A stretch of 64,000 bases of DNA from Streptomyces sp. NBC_00654 (GCF_026341775.1 NZ_JAPEOB010000001.1:2480001-2544000), one strand, 5' to 3'; shown: positions 45,831-55,937, numbered from the stretch's first letter. Numbers and translations are program-made. Notes: generated by a model not told the origin, from the letters alone.

Positions 45831-46607
45831 TCAGCGTTCGGACGACCGTACGATCGTGAACACGGCACCCTCCGGGTCCGAGACCGTCGCGACCCTGCCG
45901 CTCGACCCCTCCCGGGGCGGCTGGAGGATGTGGCCGCCCAGCTCCACGACCCGTGCGGCGGACCGGTCGGTGTCGGAGACCTCGAAGTACGTCATCCAGT
46001 GCGGACCCCGGTCGCGCGGCAGGGCGTGCCCCACCCCGTGCAGCGCCGCCACCGGGCGGCCGTCCAGGTGCAGGGTCTGGTAGTCGAAGTCGGCGGAGAC
46101 GACCGCCTCCGTCTCGTAGCCGAAGACCGCCTGGTAGAACTTGCCGACCATGGAGGTCTCCCGGGTCACCAGCTCGTTCCACACGGGCGTGCCCGGGGTG
46201 CCCGCCGTCCGGGTGCCGACGTGTCCGCTGGCCTGCCAGATGCCGAACACCGCCCCGCTCGGGTCGGAGGCGATGGCGAGGCGGCCCGCGTCGCCCGCGT
46301 CGAGCGGACCGACCGCCACCGTGCCGCCGCAGGAGCGGATCGTCTCCGAGGTGAGATCCGCGTCGTCGGTGGCGAGATAGGTCGTCCAGGCGATCGGCAG
46401 ATGCCGGTCGGGCGGCAGCTGGCCGATGCCCGCGACCTCCTTGCCGTCGAGCAGACCGCGCACATAGGGGCCCAGCTGATCCGGGCCCGGCCGGAATTCC
46501 CAGTCGAACAGAGCTCCGTAGAACTCCTGGGTAGCGGTCAGGCCGTGCACGATCAGACTCACCCAGCAAGGTGTTCCGGGCGTGCGCCGGGCAACAGCCT
46601 CGGTCAT
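45831..46607 (-). CDS. VOC-family protein with two glyoxalase-like domains
   Basis: A 258-residue protein made of two vicinal-oxygen-chelate repeats: CWVSLIVHGLTATQEFYGALFDWEF and VWNELVTRETSMVGKFYQAVFGYE, each ending in a DPSGAVFGIW / DPEGAVFTIV strand. Similar actinobacterial proteins are annotated as hydroxylases or lyases; the substrate is unknown. Confidence 0.85.
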   Translation of the reverse strand: MTEAVARRTPGTPCWVSLIVHGLTATQEFYGALFDWEFRPGPDQLGPYVRGLLDGKEVAGIGQLPPDRHLPIAWTTYLATDDADLTSETIRSCGGTVAVGPLDAGDAGRLAIASDPSGAVFGIWQASGHVGTRTAGTPGTPVWNELVTRETSMVGKFYQAVFGYETEAVVSADFDYQTLHLDGRPVAALHGVGHALPRDRGPHWMTYFEVSDTDRSAARVVELGGHILQPPREGSSGRVATVSDPEGAVFTIVRSSER

Positions 46608-46846
46608 CGTCTTCTCTCTCCTCGGACCTTTGTGGTGGCCGTACAGGGGGCGGGTGCCGGTGCTCCGTCCGGCGGGTACGGACTACGGTGTCTTCGCTCC
46701 GTGCAGATGCTCGCACCACCTGGCTCGTGAGGTGCCCCGGCCGCGCCGGGCGGTCCCGGTTCTCGACGGAGGGGGAACGATTTGCTGGCGATTGTCCGTC
46801 CGGGCACGGTTACGGGTGGGCCGGCCCCTGCGCGAGGATGGCACCC

Positions 46847-47677
46847 ATGAAGCCCATCATCACCGCATCCGAATGCGCGAGCGAGTCGGCGGGGCCCCGC
46901 CCGCCGGTGCTCCTGGACGTCCGCTGGCAGCTGGGTGGCCCGCACGGCCGCCCGGACTACGAGGCCGGGCACATCCCCGGCGCGGTCTTCGTCGATCTCG
47001 ACACGGAACTCGCGGGGCCGCCGGGCGGCGGCGGCCGTCATCCGCTGCCGGACCCGGAGACGTTCGGCGCCACGATGCGCCGCGCGGGGGTGTCCCGGGA
47101 CACCCCCGTCGTGGTCTACGACGGTGGTCAGGGCTGGGCCGCCGCCCGCGCCTGGTGGCTGCTGCGCTGGACGGGGCACCCGGACGTCCGCGTCCTGGAC
47201 GGAGGTCTCGCGGCGTGGACCGGCGAGCTCTCCACCCGGATCCCGGCTCCCGGCGAGGGCGATTTCCGGCCGGAGCCCGGTGCGCTGGAGACGCTGGACG
47301 CGGACGGCGCGGCGGCCTTCGCCCGTTCCGGTCTGCTGCTCGACGCGCGGGCCGCCGAGCGCTACCGGGGTGATGTGGAGCCGATCGACCGGGTGGGCGG
47401 CCATATCCCGGGCGCGGTCTCGGCGCCGACCTCGGAGAACGTCGGCGGGGACGGGCGCTTTCTGCCCGCCGGGGAGCTGGCGGCCCGCTTCTCGGGGCTG
47501 GGGGCCGCCGGGAGCGCCGGAGGCGTCGGTGTCTACTGCGGCTCGGGTGTCTCGGGGGCGCACGAGGTGCTCGCCCTGGAGATCGCCGGTTTCCGGGGTG
47601 TTCTCTACCCGGGCTCCTGGTCCGAGTGGTCCTCCGACGAGTCCCGGCCCGTCGCCACGGGACCCGAGCCCCGGTAA
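46847..47677 (+). CDS. Sulfurtransferase with two rhodanese domains
   Basis: A 276-residue SseA-type sulfurtransferase. The inactive N-terminal domain has VVYDGGQGWAAAR with Asp in place of Cys, and the C-terminal domain has the active Cys loop YCGSGVSGAH. It moves sulfane sulfur from thiosulfate or 3-mercaptopyruvate. ATG 46847 has GAGGA upstream. Confidence 0.9.
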   Translation: MKPIITASECASESAGPRPPVLLDVRWQLGGPHGRPDYEAGHIPGAVFVDLDTELAGPPGGGGRHPLPDPETFGATMRRAGVSRDTPVVVYDGGQGWAAARAWWLLRWTGHPDVRVLDGGLAAWTGELSTRIPAPGEGDFRPEPGALETLDADGAAAFARSGLLLDARAAERYRGDVEPIDRVGGHIPGAVSAPTSENVGGDGRFLPAGELAARFSGLGAAGSAGGVGVYCGSGVSGAHEVLALEIAGFRGVLYPGSWSEWSSDESRPVATGPEPR

Positions 47678-47749
47678 GCCGGGTGGCCGGGACGGAGGAG
47701 GGCCCGTACGCGACCGCGTACGGCCCTCCTCCTGCCGGTCATTTCTCGG

Positions 47750-48814
47750 TCAGTCCTGCTTCTTGCGGCGGGTGCCGAAGACGATCTCGTCCCAGCTGGG
47801 CACCGCGGCCCGGCGCCCCGGGCGGACCCCGTCCGCCTCCGCCTGGCGGTCCGTCGTCCCGGTCAGCCGGTCCCGATGACCCGCCACCGCCCGCGGCATC
47901 AGCACATCCGCGTACGCGGAACCGGCGCCCGCGGAGGCGGCGGCCGGGGGCTCGTCGGCCCCGGGCTCCTGCGTGGCGGGCTCGATCGCGGGCGGCTCGG
48001 GCTGTGCGGGACGTTCCGGTACGACCATGTCGCCGCGGAAGCTCGGCACCGCCTCCAGCAGGCTGGTCAGTGAGTCGCGCTCACCGGCCGAGGCGGTGCC
48101 GATGTACTCCTCCGGCTCGGGGGCGGGCGGGGCCGGGCGCTCCATCTGGATCTGGCGGTCCAGGGCGCGGTCCAGCGGCCGGTCGCGCGGCAGCCGGGCG
48201 ATCCGGGGCACGAACGGGAAGCTCGGCTCCGGCGCGGCGACGTCCTCGCTCTCGCCGATCAGCGAGCGTGCCTCGTCGTCGACGGCCTGGACCAGTCGTC
48301 TGGGCGGGTCGTACGTCCAGCTCGCCGAGTGCGGCTCGCCCGCGACCCGGTAGACCAGGAGAACCTCCCAGGTGCCGTCGTCACGGCGCCAGGAGTCCCA
48401 CTGGACGGTTTCCTTGTCGGCGCCGCGCAGCAGGAGCCGCTCCTGCACCGCCTCGCCGAGCTGGGGGCCGGTGTTCTCGCCGGGACGGCGCACAGGAGTC
48501 TTCCGGGCCCGCTCGGCCATGAAGGCGCGCTCCGCGAGCACAGGGCCCTCGAAGCGGCGCACACGGTCGACGGGGATGCCGGCGAATTGAGCGACCTCCT
48601 CCGCGGAGGCACCGGCACGTATCCGGGCCTGGATGTCGCGGGGGCGGAGGTGGCTCTCCACCTCGATCTCGATCTGGCCGAGCCGTGCGCGGTCATTGCG
48701 TACGGCGGCGCGCAGCCGCTCATCGATCGGAAGCGTGTACTCCGTGCTGTCCGCAGCTTTGAGCACCAGTCGTGTGCCGTCGTTCGAGACGGCCACGACA
48801 CGCAGTTCGGGCAT
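47750..48814 (-). CDS. sepH: SepH, FtsZ-stimulating cell division protein (DUF3071)
   Basis: A 354-residue protein. The N-terminal DUF3071 domain begins MPELRVVAVSNDGTRLVLKAADSTEYTLPID and includes a helix-turn-helix-like part (ASAEEVAQFAGIPVDRVRRFEGPV). A long Pro/Glu-rich disordered middle follows, then a conserved C-terminal tail VPSWDEIVFGTRRKK. SepH binds FtsZ and promotes filament assembly at sporulation septa in Streptomyces. GGGAGG precedes the ATG. Corresponds to SCO5855. Confidence 0.95.
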   Translation of the reverse strand: MPELRVVAVSNDGTRLVLKAADSTEYTLPIDERLRAAVRNDRARLGQIEIEVESHLRPRDIQARIRAGASAEEVAQFAGIPVDRVRRFEGPVLAERAFMAERARKTPVRRPGENTGPQLGEAVQERLLLRGADKETVQWDSWRRDDGTWEVLLVYRVAGEPHSASWTYDPPRRLVQAVDDEARSLIGESEDVAAPEPSFPFVPRIARLPRDRPLDRALDRQIQMERPAPPAPEPEEYIGTASAGERDSLTSLLEAVPSFRGDMVVPERPAQPEPPAIEPATQEPGADEPPAAASAGAGSAYADVLMPRAVAGHRDRLTGTTDRQAEADGVRPGRRAAVPSWDEIVFGTRRKKQD

Positions 48815-49309
48815 GGGAACCTCCCGGGTGGTGCCTGCCGACGTCACGTGCGTCGCTGCTTCCGCTAGTCGAGTGTGACCTGCCCGGGTGCAGCCTGTCA
48901 CAACCTTGCCAAGTTGCCCGGCGTGTCGGGCGGTCGCCCTGGAACGCCTGCATGACACGGTTACCTGTTGCGACCCAAAGTAACCCAAAGGATCACTTCG
49001 TGTAGCAGGCGCCCGCGTGCCGCCTCGGCGCCGCCGGTTCGAGTGCCGCCGTCGGCCCCCTCCGTAGCTGCGGATACCCATGCGGGAGTCCGCCCCAGGG
49101 CTCGTCACAGTACTCCATTTGGGCCAGCTGGTGTGGACCGGCGCGCCGCCGAACTTCTCGTGCGGCACGGGAGTTGAGTTACCCGCTTACTTGTGAAATG
49201 CCCCCGATGCGTGTCCTGCTTCACAGAATCACCAGAAACGGAACTATCCGCTTCGCTCATTTGTCCCTTCCTGGTGCATGGTGGGAGAGATGTCAAGCAG
49301 GGGCTGGTA
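48815..49309. other. Divergent intergenic region between sepH and a membrane protein gene
   Basis: About 495 bases. The middle is AT-richer, with CCCAAAG repeated at 48970-48989. Promoters of both flanking genes must lie here, but I cannot place them. A GGTTCGAGT stretch at about 49038 recalls a tRNA T-loop, but no cloverleaf can be folded around it. No gene seen. Confidence 0.5.
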
Positions 49310-50476
49310 ATGGTTCAGAAGCCGGAAAGTGACACAGAACCCAAGGAAAGGCGTATAGATCTGAGTCTGCCGCAGGTCGCCGGCAGTGCCGTGGCGGCCG
49401 TCGCGGCCGCGGTACTGGCCTCGCAGCTGGGCGTGTACGGAACGATTCTCGGTGCCGGTGTGATGAGTGTCGTCGCCACCTGCGGAGGATCGGTCTTCCA
49501 GCACTTCTTCCGCCGCACGGGTGAGCAGATCCGTGAGGTCACCGTCCAGGTCACACACCCGGCGGGCCGTCAGGTGACCGTACACACCAGGGAGACGACG
49601 CCGGCGCGGGAGACGCGCGCGACGGACCGGCGGGCGGACGACGCCACGACCGTGCTGCCCGCGGCGGGGCTCGACCCGGACCGTACGCGCGCGTTGTGGG
49701 CCGGTGCCGAGGGCACGGACCCTTCCACCACCTCCGCCGGCCCTTCCACCGGTTCCGGCGGCGCGGACCCCGACCGTACGCAGCTGCTGAACCTCGATTC
49801 CGAGCGCACCCGGATGCTGCGGCAGGTGCCGGGCAGCCGCGGACCGGACAGTTCCGATCCGGCCCGGACCCAGCTCGTTCCGCAGGCCGGCGGAGCGACG
49901 CCGGAGGTCCCGGGCGGACCGGACGACGCGTTCTCCGGGGCGACCACGCACGGCACCCGGCTGCGCGGCTGGAAGCGCCCGGTCCTCGCCGCCGCCGTCG
50001 TCTTCGCCGTGTCGATGGCCGGCATCACCGCGTTCGAGATGATCTCGGGCAACGACCTGAGCGGCGGCCGCGGGACGACCGTCGGCTCCGTCGTACGCGG
50101 TGGGGACAACGGCTCCGCTCCCTCCGGCCCGGCCCCTTCCGAAGGCACCGGACAGGAGCCGGACGGGGACCGGCAGAGCCCCGGCAGCGGGACCGGGTCC
50201 ACCCCGGGCACGGACGGCGAGGACGGCCGGAGCGCGAACCCGGACACGGACCGGGACCAGGGTTCGACCGCCGAGCCGGCCCCGAAGCCCTCGGGTTCCG
50301 GCGACGGCGGGACCGCGCCGACGCCCGCACCCACCCCGACGCCGTCCGGCGACGGCGGCGGTGACGCTCCCGCGCCTCCGGTCGACCAGGGAGGCCAGGG
50401 GGGCGAGGGTGGCCAGGGCAGTGTCCAGGGACAGCAGGGGCAGGCCACGCCCGGTACGGACGGCGCGGGACGCTGA
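49310..50476 (+). CDS. Membrane protein with long disordered Pro/Gly/Thr-rich tail
   Basis: A 388-residue protein. A conserved N-terminal block RRIDLSLPQVAGSAVAAVAAAVLASQ with a glycine-rich hydrophobic pair (residues 20-60), repeated TRxL-type motifs (DPDRTRALW, DPDRTQLL, SERTRML, PARTQLV), a second membrane helix near 230-250, and a disordered extracytoplasmic tail. The four repeats resemble phosphorylatable threonine sites seen around FHA/kinase systems, which is inference. Function unknown. Confidence 0.75.
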   Translation: MVQKPESDTEPKERRIDLSLPQVAGSAVAAVAAAVLASQLGVYGTILGAGVMSVVATCGGSVFQHFFRRTGEQIREVTVQVTHPAGRQVTVHTRETTPARETRATDRRADDATTVLPAAGLDPDRTRALWAGAEGTDPSTTSAGPSTGSGGADPDRTQLLNLDSERTRMLRQVPGSRGPDSSDPARTQLVPQAGGATPEVPGGPDDAFSGATTHGTRLRGWKRPVLAAAVVFAVSMAGITAFEMISGNDLSGGRGTTVGSVVRGGDNGSAPSGPAPSEGTGQEPDGDRQSPGSGTGSTPGTDGEDGRSANPDTDRDQGSTAEPAPKPSGSGDGGTAPTPAPTPTPSGDGGGDAPAPPVDQGGQGGEGGQGSVQGQQGQATPGTDGAGR

Positions 50477-50543
50477 CACCGGAGGACGCCGACACCCGCC
50501 CCCGCCCCCCAGGCCCGTACGGGCCTGGGGGGCGGGGGCGGAC

Positions 50544-51866
50544 TCAGTCGCCCAGGACGCGGCGCAGGTAGTCGTTGCCGAACAGGCGGTCCGGGTCGAG
50601 CCGGTCGCGTACCGCGGTGAACTCGCCGAACCGCGGGTAGACCCCGGCCAGGTACTCGGCGTCCCGGGTGTGGATCTTGCCCCAGTGCGGGCGGCCGGCG
50701 TGCGCGGTCATGATCCGTTCGACGGCGGTGAAGTACGCCTGGTACGGCGTGCCCCGGTACAGGTGCACCGCGATGTAGGCGCTGTCCCGGCCCGAGGCCG
50801 TGGAGAGGGTGATGTCGTCGGCGGGCGCGGTACGCACCTCGACCGGGAAGCTGATCCGCAACGGCGAGCGGTCCACCATCGCCTTCAGCTCGCGCAGCGC
50901 CTCGACGGCGGCCTCGCGCGGAAGGGCGTACTCCATCTCCACGAAGCGCACCCGGCGGGGGCTGGTGAAGACCTTGTACGGGATGTCGGTGTACGTACGG
51001 GCCGACAGGGCCCGGCTGGAGAGCCTGGCGATCGACGGGATGGTCGCCGGGACCGCCCGGCCGAGCGCGCAGGCGACCTGGAAGATTCCGTTGGAGAGCA
51101 GTTCGTCGTCGATCCAGCCGCTGACCTTGCCGGGCGGAGCGGCGGGGCCCGCGCTGCGGTTGTTGCGCTTGGTGTTGCAGTTGCCGGTGTGCGGGAACCA
51201 GTAGAACTCGAAGTGCTCGTTCTCGGCCACCAGCCGGTCGAAGTCCGCGGTGACCCTGCCGAAGGTCATCGGCTCCTCACGGGCGGTCAGCAGGAAGACC
51301 GGCTCCACGGCGAAGGTGATCGCGGTGATCACACCGAGGGCGCCCAGTCCCAGCCGGGCGGCGGCGAACACATCCGGGTTCTCCTCGGCCGAGCACCGCA
51401 GCACCGTGCCGTCGGCGGTGACCAGTTCGAGGCCCCGGATCTGCGCGGATATGGATGCCGAGTCGCGGCCCGTGCCATGGGTCCCGGTGGAGGTGGCCCC
51501 GGCGACCGTCTGCTCCATGATGTCGCCCATGTTCGTGAGCGACAGGCCCTCGCGGGCGAGAGCGGCGTTGAGCCGCTTGAGCGGGGTGCCGGCCTCGACC
51601 GTCACCGTCATCGCCGTACGGTCGATCTCCCGGATCCCGGTGAGCAGCTCCGGGCGGATCAGCACCCCGTCGGTGGCCGCCGCGGCGGTGAACGAGTGCC
51701 CCGTGCCGACGGGCTTCACCCGCAGACCGTCCTCACGGGCCCTGCGGAGTGCCTCGGCGAGCTCATCGACGGAGGCGGGGGACACGGCCCGTACAGGCCG
51801 GGCGGTGACATTGCCCGCCCAGTTACGCCACGTGTTCGCCGTCGTCCGTGCGTAGGTGTCCGTCAT
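50544..51866 (-). CDS. FAD-linked aldonolactone oxidase (D-arabinono-1,4-lactone oxidase family)
   Basis: A 440-residue vanillyl-alcohol-oxidase-type flavoprotein. The FAD domain has VKPVGTGHSFTAAA and STGTHGTGRDSA. The C-terminal ALO domain ends HWGKIHTRDA ... RLDPDRLFGNDYLRRVLG. Relatives oxidise gulono- or arabinono-lactones or sugar alcohols; the exact substrate is not evident. Its start overlaps the end of the MFS gene by 44 bases, so they form one operon. Confidence 0.87.
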   Translation of the reverse strand: MTDTYARTTANTWRNWAGNVTARPVRAVSPASVDELAEALRRAREDGLRVKPVGTGHSFTAAAATDGVLIRPELLTGIREIDRTAMTVTVEAGTPLKRLNAALAREGLSLTNMGDIMEQTVAGATSTGTHGTGRDSASISAQIRGLELVTADGTVLRCSAEENPDVFAAARLGLGALGVITAITFAVEPVFLLTAREEPMTFGRVTADFDRLVAENEHFEFYWFPHTGNCNTKRNNRSAGPAAPPGKVSGWIDDELLSNGIFQVACALGRAVPATIPSIARLSSRALSARTYTDIPYKVFTSPRRVRFVEMEYALPREAAVEALRELKAMVDRSPLRISFPVEVRTAPADDITLSTASGRDSAYIAVHLYRGTPYQAYFTAVERIMTAHAGRPHWGKIHTRDAEYLAGVYPRFGEFTAVRDRLDPDRLFGNDYLRRVLGD

Positions 51867-53094
51867 CTTCCCCGCGCCCTTCCGTAGGTACCGGCTTGGC
51901 AAGCCGGCGATACCCCAGGAACGCCACCGCGGCCGCGAGCGCTCCCGCCACGGCGGGCACCACGTACGCCGCCTCTGCCCCCGACGCGTCGACCACCCAG
52001 CCCGCGGCCGAGGAGCCGAGCGCCACACCGACCGCGAGCCCGGTACTGGTCCAGGTCATGCCCTCGGTCAGCTTGGTGCGCGGTACGTGCTGTTCGACGA
52101 GGGCCATGGTGGTGACCATCGTCGGTGCGACGGCGAGGCCCGCGACAAAGAGCGCCACGGCCAGAAACGGAAGGTTCCCGGCCAGTTGGAGGGGGATCAT
52201 ACTCATGGCCATCGCGCAGACCCCCACCAGCCACCTGACGGAGGACTTCCCCCTCAGGTGCAGCAGCCCGAACACGGCTCCCGCCAGGCACGAACCCAGC
52301 GCGTAGACCGCCAGCACGAGACTGGCCGCCGCCTTGTGACCGCGCTCCTCGGCGAAGGCCACGGTCACCACGTCGACGGCCCCGAAGATCGCGCCCGTCG
52401 CCACGAAGGTGATCACCAGGACCTGGAGGCCGGGGGAGCGCATCGCCGAGCCGCCGGTGTGCTGCGACTTCGGGTGCGGCACCGGTTCGGTGGCGCGCTG
52501 CGCGGTCAGCCAGAAGACGCCGATCACCAGGAACCCGGCGGCCAGCAGCGGACCCGCCTCGGGGAACCACGCGGTGGAGAGCCCGATCGAGATGATCGGC
52601 CCGAAGATGAAGCACACCTCGTCGACGATCGACTCCCACGAGTACGCGGTGTGCAGATCCCGGGCCGAGCCGCGGTAGATCTCCGCCCAGCGGGCCCGGA
52701 CCATCGACCCCACACTGGGCACACAGCCCGCACCCACGGCGAAGACGAACAGGGTCCAGTCCGGCAGCCGTTGCTGGGCACAGATCAGCAGTCCGGCGAC
52801 CGCCGCCACCGCGACCAGGGTGACCGGGCGCAGCACCCGCCGCTGCCCGTACCGGTCGACCAGCCGGGAGATCTGCGGACCGAAGACCGCCGCCGCCATG
52901 GCCAGCGTGGCCGAGAGCGCGCCCGCCAGCCCGTAGCGGCCGGTGAGCTGAGAGACCATGGTCACGACGCCGATGCCCATCATGGACAACGGCATCCGGC
53001 CGAAGAATCCGGCGGTGGAGAATCCCTTGGAGCCGGGGGCGGCGAAGATGGCGCGGTAGGGGCTGGGCAACGGACACTCCGGTCGAGCTGTCAT
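51823..53094 (-). CDS. MFS transporter
   Basis: A 423-residue protein with about twelve hydrophobic segments in two halves. [12 protein letters not shown] loop between helices 2 and 3 is characteristic of the superfamily. The central cytoplasmic loop ([16 protein letters not shown]) separates the halves. Substrate unknown; it is followed in the same operon by the lactone oxidase. Confidence 0.87.
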   Translation of the reverse strand: MTARPECPLPSPYRAIFAAPGSKGFSTAGFFGRMPLSMMGIGVVTMVSQLTGRYGLAGALSATLAMAAAVFGPQISRLVDRYGQRRVLRPVTLVAVAAVAGLLICAQQRLPDWTLFVFAVGAGCVPSVGSMVRARWAEIYRGSARDLHTAYSWESIVDEVCFIFGPIISIGLSTAWFPEAGPLLAAGFLVIGVFWLTAQRATEPVPHPKSQHTGGSAMRSPGLQVLVITFVATGAIFGAVDVVTVAFAEERGHKAAASLVLAVYALGSCLAGAVFGLLHLRGKSSVRWLVGVCAMAMSMIPLQLAGNLPFLAVALFVAGLAVAPTMVTTMALVEQHVPRTKLTEGMTWTSTGLAVGVALGSSAAGWVVDASGAEAAYVVPAVAGALAAAVAFLGYRRLAKPVPTEGRGEDDGHLRTDDGEHVA

Positions 53095-53206
53095 GCGTGA
53101 AGATGGCCGATACAGCTTATGGCTTTCCGCCCGGTGCGGAAGGGGCCCGGTTCACGGACGGATGTCGGGTGCCGCACCGTCCCGGCCGGGTGGCAGGATC
53201 GAGGGC

Positions 53207-54334
53207 ATGTCCGATCTGCGCGATCCCGCTCCCTACGACGCCCTGCTGCTGCTCTCCTTCGGCGGTCCCGAAGGCCCGGACGATGTGGTCCCGTTCCTGG
53301 CGAACGTGACCCGCGGCCGCGGCATCCCCGAGGAACGGCTGAAGGAAGTCGGCAAGCACTACTTCCTGTTCGATGGCGTCAGCCCGATCAACGCGCAGAA
53401 CAGGGCGCTGCTCGACGCCCTGCGCAAGGACTTCGCCGAGCACGGCCTGGACCTGCCGGTCTACTGGGGCAACCGCAACTGGGCGCCGTACCTCACCGAC
53501 ACGCTGCGCGAGATGACCGTCGACGGCCACCGCCGGATCGCGGTCCTCGCCACCAGCGCCTACGCCTCCTACTCGGGCTGCCGCCAGTACCGCGAGAACC
53601 TCGCCGAGTCGCTCGCGGCCCTGGCGGCCGAGGGGCTGGAGGTTCCGCGCGTGGACAAGCTGCGGCACTACTTCAACCATCCCGGGTTCGTACGGCCCAT
53701 GGTGGACGGCGTGCTGGCCTCCCTGGCCGACCTCCCCGCGGATGTCGCGGCAGGTGCCCATCTGGCCTTCACCACCCACTCGATCCCGGACTCCGCGGCC
53801 GACACCTCCGGGCCCCCCGAGGCGCACGGCTCCGGTGGCGCCTATGTCGCCGAGCACCTCGACGTCGCCCGAGTGATCGTCGAGGCGGTGCGCGAGGAGA
53901 CCGGCATCGAGTACCCCTGGCAGCTCGTCTACCAGTCGCGCAGCGGCGCCCCGCACATCCCGTGGCTGGAGCCCGACATCTGCGACCACCTGGAGGCACT
54001 CCACGGCGAGGGCGTCCCGGCGGTCGTGATGGCCCCGATCGGCTTCGTCTCGGACCACATGGAGGTCCTGTACGACCTCGACACGGAGGCCACCGCGAAG
54101 GCCGCCGAGCTGGGCCTGCCGGTGCGCCGCTCCGCGACGGTCGGCGCCGATCCGCGGTTCGCCGCCGCCGTACGCGAACTGGTCCTGGAGCGCACCGCCG
54201 CCGAACGGGGGAGCCGTCCGGAGCGCTGCGCGCTGGGCGCGCTCGGCCCGTCCCACGACCTGTGCCCGGTCGGCTGCTGCCCGGCCAGGGCCCCCAGGCC
54301 GGCCGCCGCGGGTGCCGACAGCCCGTACGCGTGA
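53207..54334 (+). CDS. hemH: Ferrochelatase (coproporphyrin type)
   Basis: A 375-residue ferrochelatase. Family motifs are [39 protein letters not shown] with the catalytic His, [17 protein letters not shown] and [14 protein letters not shown]. Actinobacterial enzymes insert iron into coproporphyrin III before the final decarboxylation. Four C-terminal cysteines ([13 protein letters not shown]) fit the [2Fe-2S] cluster of actinobacterial forms. ATG 53207. Confidence 0.95.
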   Translation: MSDLRDPAPYDALLLLSFGGPEGPDDVVPFLANVTRGRGIPEERLKEVGKHYFLFDGVSPINAQNRALLDALRKDFAEHGLDLPVYWGNRNWAPYLTDTLREMTVDGHRRIAVLATSAYASYSGCRQYRENLAESLAALAAEGLEVPRVDKLRHYFNHPGFVRPMVDGVLASLADLPADVAAGAHLAFTTHSIPDSAADTSGPPEAHGSGGAYVAEHLDVARVIVEAVREETGIEYPWQLVYQSRSGAPHIPWLEPDICDHLEALHGEGVPAVVMAPIGFVSDHMEVLYDLDTEATAKAAELGLPVRRSATVGADPRFAAAVRELVLERTAAERGSRPERCALGALGPSHDLCPVGCCPARAPRPAAAGADSPYA

Positions 54335-54384
54335 GGTGCACCGGCGGGTCCGACGGCCGCACCGGTACGTCCACACGCCCTCGC

Positions 54385-54454
54385 GTCCGTACCGAGCCGT
54401 CCGTGCCGAGCCGTCCGTGCCGAGCCGTCCGTGCCGAGCCGTCCGTCCGAACCG
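54385..54454. repeat. Tandem 14-bp repeat upstream of inositol monophosphatase
   Basis: GTCCGTACCGAGCC once, then GTCCGTGCCGAGCC three times, then a diverged partial copy. It fills the gap just before the next gene's start. Confidence 0.9.
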
Positions 54455-54470
54455 AGTCCCCGGGAGCGCC

Positions 54471-55289
54471 GTGACCGACCCCACCCTGTCCGAACTGCTC
54501 GACCTCGCCCTGGAGGCAGCCCGCCGCGCCGGAGCCCTGCTGCGGGACGGCCGCCCGGCCGATCTGGGTGTGGCCGCGACGAAGTCCAGCCCCATCGACA
54601 TCGTCACCGAGATGGACATCGCCGCCGAGAAGCTGATCACCGGCTTCCTGTCCGACCGCCGCCCCGAGGACGGCTTCCTCGGTGAGGAGGGCGCCGGCTC
54701 CGCCGGAAGCAGCGGTATCCGCTGGGTCATCGACCCGCTCGACGGCACGGTGAACTACCTCTACGGCCTGCCCACCTGGGCCGTGTCCATCGCCGCCGAA
54801 CGCGACGGCGAGCGGGTCGTGGGCGTCGTCGAGGCACCGATGCGCCGGGAGACCTACCGGGCGGTGCTGGGCGGCGGTGCGTTGGTGACCGGCGATGCGT
54901 TCGCGAACGCCACCGCGCTGCGCTGCCGGCCCGCTCCGCCGCTGGACCAGGCCCTCGTGTCGACCGGCTTCAACTACGTCACGGCCGTCCGTACGCACCA
55001 GGCGGACATCGCCCAGCGCCTCATCCCCCGGCTGCGCGACATCCGGCGCAGCGGTTCGGCCGCCGTCGACCTCTGCGATGTCGCCGCCGGGCGGCTCGAC
55101 GGCTACTACGAGCGCGGGCTGCACCCGTGGGACCTGGCGGCGGGTGACCTCATCGCCCGGGAGGCGGGCGCGCTCACCGGCGGACGCCCCGGACTGCCCG
55201 CGGACGGGGACCTGACCGTGGCCGCCGCCCCCGGCGTCTTCGAGCCGCTCCAGGCGCTCCTCGAAGAGCTGGGCGCCTGGCACGACTGA
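54471..55289 (+). CDS. Inositol monophosphatase family protein
   Basis: A 272-residue Mg-dependent phosphatase. Metal ligands are in FLGEEG, WVIDPLDGTVNY and HPWDLAAGDLIAREAG. It may dephosphorylate myo-inositol-1-phosphate, or histidinol or fructose bisphosphates, which share the fold. The GTG at 54471 is preceded by GGGAG; a 14-bp tandem repeat lies upstream. Confidence 0.92.
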   Translation: MTDPTLSELLDLALEAARRAGALLRDGRPADLGVAATKSSPIDIVTEMDIAAEKLITGFLSDRRPEDGFLGEEGAGSAGSSGIRWVIDPLDGTVNYLYGLPTWAVSIAAERDGERVVGVVEAPMRRETYRAVLGGGALVTGDAFANATALRCRPAPPLDQALVSTGFNYVTAVRTHQADIAQRLIPRLRDIRRSGSAAVDLCDVAAGRLDGYYERGLHPWDLAAGDLIAREAGALTGGRPGLPADGDLTVAAAPGVFEPLQALLEELGAWHD

Positions 55290-55343
55290 CGGAAAGCCCG
55301 CCGAAGCCCCTGGTGGGGGCGTCAGCGGGCGTTCGGAGGCAGC

Positions 55344-55381
55344 AGAGGGCCCCGGTGCCGATCACGGCACCGGGGCCCTCT
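55344..55381. terminator. Bidirectional terminator
   Basis: Perfect 16-base arms AGAGGGCCCCGGTGCC / GGCACCGGGGCCCTCT with a 6-base loop between convergent genes. Confidence 0.9.
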
Positions 55382-55390
55382 CGCAGCGAC

Positions 55391-55564
55391 TCAGACGCTT
55401 GTGGCGCCGATTTCGACGCCGTGCTCGGCGGCCAGGCGGTGCAGGTCGTCCAGCTCGCCCTGCTCGACATCCGCGAGGAAGTCGTCGCCCGTCTCGCGAG
55501 CCTTCGTGAGGTCGGACTCGGTCGTCTTGATGCGTTGCAGCAGACCTGCGGTGAAAGCGTCCAT
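55391..55564 (-). CDS. Small conserved hypothetical protein
   Basis: A 57-residue charged helical protein beginning MDAFTAGLLQRIKTTESDL and ending HGVEIGATSV. It has coding-type third-position GC and a strong terminator after it. A longer frame from 55579 adds five residues. No cysteines or membrane helix. Function unknown. Confidence 0.75.
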   Translation of the reverse strand: MDAFTAGLLQRIKTTESDLTKARETGDDFLADVEQGELDDLHRLAAEHGVEIGATSV

Positions 55565-55937
55565 AAGGCGCCCCCTCATCGTGGGTCGGTGGCACGGGGG
55601 TGTGCCCGGGAATCCTCCGGCCGGGGCCGAAGGAGCGGGTGATCACGCCATTTCGCCGGTGAAACGGAGCGGGCTGTGGCATGCCACGTGCATGGCGTGA
55701 TCGCGGGTGTGAACCCCTCCTCCCCATGCGAAGTCTCAGAGAAACCTCAACTGGGCCGGGAATCCGGCCCATTCCGTGGAGCAGCGGGCCGCGGGGCGTC
55801 GTCTTACCGCCGGTTTATGCGCGTTGCGGGCAGGATGGACGCGCACAGTCAGCGCGGCTGACCGTGGAACCCGAGCGGCCCCGACCCGGGCCGCTCGGTG
55901 TGTTGACCTGTCGAAGGACCTAAGGAAGGAATGCGCC
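55565..55937. other. Intergenic region upstream of cutR
   Basis: About 370 bases. It holds a spaced inverted repeat GATCACGCCAT (55641-55651) / ATGGCGTGATC (55692-55702), a GGGCCGGGAATCCGGCCC hairpin near 55755, and a leader hairpin GAGCGGCCC / GGGCCGCTC (55873-55896) about 40 bases before the cutR start. No gene seen. Confidence 0.6.

Noticed and set aside
49020..49080. GGTTCGAGT resembling a tRNA T-arm
   Set aside because: No matching acceptor stem, anticodon arm or CCA-side pairing could be found around it.
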